A stretch of DNA of 64,000 nucleotides from NCBI GenBank assembly GCA_013180625.2, contig SNVD02013768.1, forward strand, positions 23,046-87,045, read 5' to 3'. The stretch is from Boswellia sacra (lineage: Eukaryota; Streptophyta; Magnoliopsida; Sapindales; Burseraceae). This document shows, piece by piece, positions 56,722 to 64,000 of the stretch. Below the pieces are notes generated by a model, which ran no database searches, was not told the DNA's origin, and saw only the letters and a program-made list of their open reading frames with translations. Position numbers and translations under genes: made by a program. Position 1 is the stretch's first letter; every line of letters begins with the position of its first letter.

Positions 56722-59033
56722 GGATTTCACTCGTTTGAAGCCATGTGCCCAACTTATCTTGATTTCTAGCTTTCCGATAATAAAAACTGTGCAAAAGAAT
56801 AAGCGACTATTCATCATCGTTCGGTACTTTCCTCTCTATTAATTTTCTAACAAAATGTTAATTTATAAGTTAATTTTTACAGTGCTGTGGTTGGAACAAC
56901 ATGTGATGGTTCACAAGGAATTGGTGTGTTATAACATGGCCTTTAATTTATAATGATATAGTGATAGGTTAATGTATTAAGTGTAGTAATTGCACTTGGC
57001 TTTGTCTTTTGAATAAGTTCCAGTCTTTATCAACTTCAAAATTATGAAAGCGCTAAGAGATTTGTTTTATCTTGAAATATGCAATTTTTATTATTTTTTT
57101 GTTCAATCAAGTATTGATAGAATGATGTATGCGATATTTTTGGAATCACAAATAAGGAAATTTGAATATTTAAAAAATTTAGATAAAGGTGTACTTAATA
57201 AATTAATTGGTGCGTAAAGAATATCATATTATAAACAGTTTATTTTATTAAAGAAAAGAAAACAGAAAGGATTTTGAATTGATGCGCCGATAACTAGGTT
57301 TCCAAATGTTGAGTAACTGAGCAAAAGGATTTTATTTTTTATTTTTAAGTTTTAGATCTTGCTTCATTTCAAGTGTTTCTCTTTTTGGTAAGTTATTGGC
57401 TATGGTATTATTCGAAAATCATATAAAACGAGCTTTTTTCAGCTACTAAATTTCAAAGTGATTTTAAAATAGAACTGTTTAAGAAAACTTTCAACTAAAC
57501 ATATTTTTAGTTATTATCATTACTACGACTTTTAACATTCTTTGTCTCCAAAATAAAGATTGTATTTAGGGTACACCTTAAACTAATATTGCTAGTTTTC
57601 TTACATTAAATCTCAAAATTAATAACATGATATGAAATATTTAATAAACATTGTCAAGTAAATGGTATTCAATGATATAAGGAGTAAGGTGTTAACTTCA
57701 AAATCAATGTAATATTATGTAGGATGTGTGATTTGATAATAATTTTTGTGGATTCTTCTCTTTTATCATCTTAAAATAGATATTTCATTTAATTAATATT
57801 AAAAGTTTTAATAGAATAATGTAATTGGTTAGATTGCATTCTGGGAGAGTTTTAAGGATCCATATACACAAACTTATCTTGGTTATTTCATAACAATAAA
57901 AATTGAACAAAACAACAAAGTAACAACTACTTGTTACTTTTTATTTCTATCTTTGATGTATAAGACTTTACTAGAACATTTTAATTTCAACTAAAAAGTA
58001 AATTTAAGTATAGATTTCTCTTTGCAGTCTGGTTTTTGGCTTTTGAATGTATTCTACTCCCTTCATCCAAAACTATGCAAGTCCCAAGAGATTTTTTTTT
58101 TAATTCAATCAAGTACAAATTGATCTAATAGCTTTGGTGGATGTGTGATACTTTTTGGTATTATAAAACTTTATGCTAATATTTTTAAATTTAAAATATG
58201 ATGAGTGCACATAACAAAGTGGCGTGCAAAGAATACTCTATTAATTGTTTATAACATTATCAAAGAAAAAGAAAAAGAAAAAAAGAAAATTTTAAATTAG
58301 AGCAAGCAGGTAACTAGGTCCAAGAGAAGTACCTTGGCCTTTTTTTTATATTATAATTTTAAGTTTTAGATCTTGCTTGATTCAAAAGGTGCTTCTTTAA
58401 TAAGTTATTGGTGATTAGTATTATTTGAAAATGATATAAAATAATTTTTTTTTTGCTACTAAATATCAAAGTAATCTTAACATTTTATCTAGAACTGTTT
58501 ATGAATCATTTAGCCAAACATAATTTTCAATGGTTTTTTTTTTTCTCTATCCTTTGGCATTCTTTCTTTTCAAGAAGGGATATTGTATTTAGGTTACATG
58601 TTAGATTGGTCATAACTTACATATATCCTTCTTTATACTCATTTTAAAACAATAGATTTTTTATTTGATTAATATGAAATTCTTTTAATTGATAATCTAA
58701 TTGGTTAAATGTAGATCAAGATGGTTGAAGAATCCATTTTCTAACTCCAGTTTTTGATGAAGATTCAATTTATTTTGGTTGTATACATATTCGATAAATA
58801 GGGAAGGTTTAGATAGGTAGTTGGGTTACGGGTAAATATACAAAATACAGTAAAAATGTTAATCATTTTGATAAACTAATTACTTTCATGTATCTAATTT
58901 GTTATATCTAATTTGAATAGTTCTATTGATAACAAAATTTATGTATGAAATTAAATCAGTGCAAAAGCCAATTGATAATTTTCCTAAAGGAAAATAATGA
59001 TGTTAAGTTTCATACAATAAAATGCTCAAATTT
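56722..59033. repeat. Intron 2 of NLR gene C with a diverged tandem duplication
   Basis: Noncoding. About 56990-57860 and 58010-58740 are diverged direct copies (shared TAAGTTTTAGATCTTGCTT and AGAACTGTTTA blocks in the same order), period about 1.0 kb. The 64-codon frame at 58453-58647 is within the second copy and is not conserved. Confidence 0.6.
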
Positions 59034-59101
59034 TATGTCACATAAAGAAGTTTTCTTAAATAAAATTTGATAGACATAGGGAAAGAAAAAAAAATACATA
59101 C

Positions 59102-59569
59102 CTCTTTTGCCATGAAGAGTGATTGTGGTTTCGAAAAATGGAACTGGCTCTCCGCATTATATTGAAAAAATAAAACATTTACCTTGCTACAATAACCAAT
59201 CTCTAATTTCTTTAACATGGGCCACTTAGAAGTATGTGTTCTAGGGTAAAAAGTTGTAAGCTTTGGTAGGTGCCAAAATTTTATAAAGGTCACCTGCGGG
59301 AAGATGAACTCACAGGTAGCTATTTCTGCACCTCCTCTGTCCTCAACAATCTCCTTTAAAACACTGCAGTTGCTTATCCCAAGATGTTGCAGCTGCTCAA
59401 GACTTTTTACCATAGAGTATGAAAATAAATATTTTAGTTTTTGGCAGTTGTCCACAATCAAGCGTGTCAAATTCTTATAGGAAGAAGACATTATCGACTG
59501 TTGGCTGTCCCAAATCTTTTCGGCATTCACCTTCTTCAGTTCCAAGGCCTCTAGCTTGGGGAAAACAAC
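59102..59569 (-). CDS. NLR gene C exon 2 (LRR)
   Basis: 156 codons, phase 0, acceptor TTGCAG and donor GTATGT. It starts VVFPKLEALELKKVNAEKIWD and is orthologous to exon 2 of gene B. Confidence 0.9.
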
Positions 59570-60487
59570 CTGCAACCAATAGTTTGAACACTTTTTTCGT
59601 ATTACATGCCATTGTTGCAGCTAGGGAACCATATTTGTCTCGCTCTATATATATTTCTCTAACTTAAGCACACTTTGAAATTCATCTGCCTGCCAACTTT
59701 GGCCTAGATTCCAGTTTGAGACTAATTTTCTTAATTTGAAAATATTGGCTAGAATCAAGCATGGACTGAAAGTTCATTTTTCAATAAAATTACCATTTTC
59801 ACGTAAAAAGTTCTTGTCTAAAATGTAATCAAGGGAATTAGTTCATTTCTACCCTTACTATTTTGGAAGGAACAATTTAAGAGAACTCTTAAGTTGAATA
59901 CTGAAGTTGGGAAGTATTTCATATGTAGTGAGATTTAAATGACAATTCAAAATAAATAGAGGAATACTAAAGCAAAAAATTCACCAACGCAGTAACAAGT
60001 TATGCATGTGATCTCATTTTATATATGTTATGTCATAAGTGTGTGAATGCCTTTTTCTTTTCAATGATGAATTTTTCCTTATACATGTGAAAAAAAAAAT
60101 TTGAATGCCCAAATCAGCGTCATAAAATATTTAAAGATTTACTAAATAGTAGTCGTTACTAGCTAGTCTTACAATAAACTAATATTCAAACGATTGATGC
60201 GAAAAATGCAACATCCAGGAAGTAGTAACAAACTGATAAAATAATTAACACTAAAGAAAACATATCTATATTAATCAATCATTTAAAATCGTGTGAGAAA
60301 CATTTACAAGAGAACAATAATAACTTCAAACATTGTTAAGAGACCAATAATGCATGTCAGTATCAACCTCCAAGTAGAATTTAAAAGAGTTTCTTCCTCC
60401 TATATTATATATATCTGATAACAAATAAATCAAATTAATTAAGCAATAGCACTGAAATGATAGAGAATTAAGTTATTATTTACATAC
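59570..60487 (-). other. Intron 1 of NLR gene C
   Basis: 918 bp between donor GTATGT at 60487 and acceptor TTGCAG at 59570. AT-rich, no other content seen. Confidence 0.8.
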
Positions 60488-63146
60488 CTTTCCATTAAAG
60501 AGTGATGTGGGAATATCAGACCCCGTCTCCAATGCAATTTCATTAGAAAGCCCTTCACTACTAGTCAATGCCTCCTGATTATTTTCTGATGCCCTTGAAT
60601 CGAAGCTTCTAAGTTGTGGAAGATCTCGGAGAGTCAGCCTGCACAATTGGCTGAAAGATTCTGTTGTGAATTGCCCACGGCATACCTTCTCCAAATTACT
60701 CAAATTAGAAAGAGACAGTGACTCTAAGGCAGGGAAGGCATCACGAGCAACCAAACTCATTGAGTCAACAATGCACCGAAACTGATGATTATTCTTCAAA
60801 CCGAGGTGTTTCAGTTGCAAAAAACCATCTCTGCCTAATTCAGAAAGAAGGTCATCTTTTTCACCCTGCCATTCGTCTAAAAATAGAGCGTCAGCATTCT
60901 TGATGTTTTGCCTTTCTTTCAAGCAAATGCTAGATTCGAGCCTCAGTTTCAACATTCTTCCTGAAGTCTGTTCTACGCCATACATAAAATCCCACTCCCG
61001 ACCATAAATATTATCCCAACCGGGTCCTATGCTTATTGCATACCTTTCCAATTTTTTGGAGAAAAGGTCTGTTGGCAAAACCTTCTCATCTTCAATATCT
61101 ATTTCTAAAGTAGTAAGTTGAGATGAATGACACAACTCGTCGAGGCAAGCATTACCACTTTCAACATTCATCCCTTTAACCTCCCACTGAACACGATGGC
61201 ATCCTCTCATGTACACTTCTTCTAGTCGTGATAAGCTTGATATCACGTTCGATGCGATAACTTCCAGTTGGCTACAATAGCTTAAATCTAACAGCCTCAG
61301 TTGAGCCAATTGACCAATTTCCGAAGGCAACTGTTTAATCTTTGAACTTCGCAGGCTTAGAATTTTCAGTTTCTTCAGCTCTCCAATAAAAGCAACATCA
61401 TCAAATTGGCAATAATCCAGAGACAAAGTTTGAAGGTTTCCTAGGAGATGAAGTGACGAAGACAGAGAGAGAAATCTCATTCCAATCAAATCTAAAACTT
61501 TTAGTTCTACCGTCCTATTAAAGAACTTCTCAGGGATTTTGACGTGATTATATCTGTACCTCCAGTGATTATTATTCATCATATAGAGAGATTCGAGTTG
61601 CGGACATTCCAATTCACTGGGCAACTTACTAATAATATCTCCAGTTATGAAGATCTTCCTGTAATTATTCAAGCAAGGCCATTCCCACTTAGTATCATTT
61701 CTCACATAAAATACAGTCTCGTCTCTATTTGCAATCGATACGGCAACTTCACGAACAAAATCATGTATCGAAAACCATTGGCTATTTTGACCATCAAGCA
61801 ACAAGGAAGAGTCTTTAAGTTCATGGATCGATGCATCGACTTTATCTCTTGCTTCTTCGATGGAATAGGTGCCTTGAAATAATAGATCCAAACCTACATA
61901 TTTCAACAAGTCTACAATAGACGCATCAGGTTTAATTAAACTGCAAAGCAAAAAAAAATTTCTTGAGCTCCTCTCTTAAATAATTGTAACTCAGTTCTAT
62001 ACTTAAATATGCCTTTGCATACTCTCCTTCAAATTTTGTCGGGGAAGGCCTTTTCAGCTGTCGCAAAGCTTCTTTCCATTGAGATTCATATCTCTTGCTC
62101 CTCAATGCTTTCCCTACTGTAACAATAGCAATGGGCAAACCTCCACATTGCTTAACTACATTTTCTGCTAGAGATTTCAACTCCTGCTTATCAACATTGT
62201 CACCAGCATTCTTCTTAAAGAGGCTCCATGCTTCTTCTTTATTTAAACTGTCAATCTGGAAAACTGTGGAACCCATTTTCTCCAACACTGGTCGGTCTCT
62301 CGTTGTTAGAAATAACTTACATCCCCCACGATGAGCTCCAGAAGGAATTCCAATGGTCTCCAAATCTAGTTCTTGCCATATATTGTCCAAAATTACTAGA
62401 GTCTTCTTCTCAATCTTCAGCCGTTGATAAAGCTTATTTGCCCTTTCTGTCTCGTTATTGAACTGCAGACCTAACTTATCTGCAATTTGATCCTGAATCT
62501 TCTTTATTTCTGGAGTCCCAGTTACCTCTGCGAAAACCACCTCTTCAACCAAGTTCTGTTTCTTGACTTGCCTGCCAACTTCCTTGGCAAGCGTGGTCTT
62601 GCCTATGCCACCCATCCCATAAACACCAACCATGTGGATATTAGAATCATTTAAGGCGTCAATTATTTCTTTCAAAATCGTGTTTCTTGATCCAAAAGCC
62701 TCGTAATCTCCAGTAGATATAAGCCATATCTCCGGAGGAGGGGTGGGGTCGGAAACTTTATCAAACCTCTCTTCTTTCTGCAGGAGTCCCACAATAACCT
62801 CGACCTTTGCCGATGCTTCCTTGCTCTGTTTGTGGCGTGTCATCAAGTTAGGACAGAAACATCGGTTGTTTCTTTTCTCTTCAATCAACTTCTCAGCTTC
62901 ATAAATGATCGCCTTCACCTTATTCTGCCACTCCTCAACTTCGGGTTTGATCTTTTCTATATCTTTTAGCACAGCAGTGTCAACCTTACGCTGCACTTCT
63001 TCTCTTGCATTCTTCAGCTTTCCAACTTCTTGATCAAGTCTGTCAAAATTGGTTTTGTGGTTGCGCAAGTAATCACATCGGCGTGCTAGCGGAGGAGCCA
63101 AGCACCTGGCAACTTCTAGGACAACAGTGATAATAATGTCGATCAT
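60488..63146 (-). pseudogene. NLR gene C exon 1 (CC, NB-ARC, LRR)
   Basis: Two overlapping frames, 63146-61932 (404 codons) and 61951-60476, join across the A9 run at 61950-61958. With one A fewer the family sequence (Phe/Leu-rich, then CSLI) reads straight through. The exon ends at donor GTATGT after codons for SLFNGK. The LRR part includes clear LKILSLRSSKIKQLPSEIG and LRLLDLSYCSQLEVI repeats. Confidence 0.93.
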
Positions 63147-64000
63147 TTTGCACCTCTTTTTCCTTGCTCTTTCCCTTGTTTTTTAACTATGGAAATGTAG
63201 AGGGGAAACAAAACAGAGAACAGGACAACTAGCAAGGAACAGAACGAGACGTTAGGAAAATTTTGCAGAGATTAGAGGAAGAAGATTGAGACCTGAAAGA
63301 GATTCAAAGAAAGAAATTGTTGGGTACTACCGGATTGAAATATTTAACGGATAAGGCGAAGAGATGAAAAATTGAAGTGGTTGCCAAGTAAATATGTTAA
63401 AGATCTGATACATGTGTGTGTTTACAGGGAAAGAGAGACGGCAAAGAAGCAGAAGAGGAGAACAAAACAGAGACTATAATAAAAGAACGATTAGTGAGGA
63501 AAATAGAAAAAAGAGAAAAGCAGTGACAAGAACGAATGCAAAGAGTGGATGCAATCGGAAGGGGAAAAAAAAAGAAGTGGGTTTGAGGAAGAGTGTAAAC
63601 CTGGGTACTGTAGCGGCTGGTGAGTAGATAGAGCGCACAGAAGTAGAAGAGGAGGAGCAGTTAAAGTGGGCGACTCCTATCGATTCTGCTACAAAACAAA
63701 AAAAAAAAGGTAAAGAAGAATTCTGGTAAAGTGGGTGTCTTTTCGTTTTTTTACAACAGCAGCAATTATTAAACCGGCATTAAATCTTTGTTACTTTTTT
63801 TTTTTTTAGAGTTAATAACAGAAAATATTCGATTATTTCTTTACAAAGAGTTTCATTTGTAAATTGTCTCCATTATAAATGATAAAAAGTAGTAAATATT
63901 TCGGAGGTATAGTAGCTTAATCTTTCCAAACTTTTATAAGGAATACTTGCTTAATCTTTCCAAACTTTTATATGCCAGATTGTATTATTTTAAATTAATA
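63147..64000 (-). other. 5' leader and promoter flank of NLR gene C
   Basis: Purine-rich on the plus strand (63420-63700), so the gene's own leader is pyrimidine-rich. CCCAG/GTTTAC near 63595-63605 and TTCCATAG near 63190 could be donor and acceptor of a leader intron, but this is not testable here. No other gene: the plus frame 63412-63627 is low-complexity (Arg/Lys-rich). Confidence 0.4.

Larger units (their letters stand above)
43375..63146 (-). pseudogene. NLR gene C: near-intact CC-NB-ARC-LRR disease-resistance gene with one frameshift
   Basis: Five exons: 63146-60488, 59569-59102, 45917-45114, 44465-43644 and 43431-43375 (stop TAA). All introns are GT-AG and all junctions phase 0, giving about 1,602 codons, long but in range for At4g27190-like CC-NB-LRR proteins. 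The start MIDIIITVVLEVARC matches the family N-terminus. Coiled coil about 30-130; P-loop GMGGIGKTT 177-185; kinase-2 LVILDNIW 250-257; RNBS-B-like KLFLTTRD 277-284; GLPIA 336-340; an IHD replaces MHD; then many LRRs. The only lesion seen is one extra base in an A9 run (61950-61958), which shifts frame at the start of the LRR half. Exon 1 is 2,659 nt, exactly one more than a multiple of three. It could be a real null allele or a homopolymer error. Confidence 0.9.

Noticed and set aside
63412..63627. 71-codon plus-strand frame upstream of NLR gene C
   Set aside because: It is low-complexity Arg/Lys-rich from purine-rich DNA and overlaps the probable leader of gene C on the other strand.

Overview
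This window is nuclear DNA of a flowering plant, probably a eudicot. The evidence is spliced CC-NB-ARC-LRR disease-resistance genes with GT-AG introns, plant LTR retrotransposons primed by initiator tRNA-Met, AT-rich intergenic DNA and MITE-like elements. I see no bacterial operons, CRISPR arrays, tRNAs or rRNAs. Species cannot be named from the sequence alone.

Layout. 1-3728 holds a broken, intronless LOG-type cytokinin-activating enzyme gene (185-862), followed by the 3' internal region and LTR (2201-3728) of an LTR retroelement. 3729-5497 is the truncated 3' end of an NLR gene (remnant A). 5498-10925 is intergenic DNA with a 9-bp-TSD MITE (6854-7051), copies of a local repeat that flanks NLR genes, and a probable 1.5-kb solo LTR (7799-9296). 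11361-21697 (minus strand) is NLR pseudogene B. Its third intron end is hit by a young Ty1/copia element (12472-18092), and it carries nonsense, frameshift, splice-site and deletion lesions. 23948-29098 is an older, decayed copia element with a perfect TSD. 30386-34194 is a 3.8-kb solo LTR in reverse orientation with a perfect TSD. 34200-39470 is a segmental-duplicate block matching 6560-11575, with two MITE-like insertions that the paralogous block lacks, and a relic NLR terminal exon. 39471-43374 is largely unassigned. 43375-63146 (minus strand) is NLR gene C: five exons and about 1,600 codons, interrupted only by one extra base in an A9 run. Its 13-kb second intron contains a Tekay/Del-like Ty3/gypsy element (46535-56716) in antisense orientation.

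The window is one part of an NLR cluster that grew by tandem duplication, so four 3' ends of the same gene type are visible. It has since been eroded by point mutation, deletion and transposon insertion. Paralogous blocks supply empty sites that confirm several insertions. Gene C is the only nearly intact resistance gene; remnant A, gene B and the tail at 39290 are relics. No clearly new biochemical system is present. The most unusual signals are the motif arrays in the young copia element (RY/CATGCATG repeats in the LTR, CCACGTCA repeats in the leader), the LOG copy that may lie inside a retroelement, and the one-base lesion in gene C.
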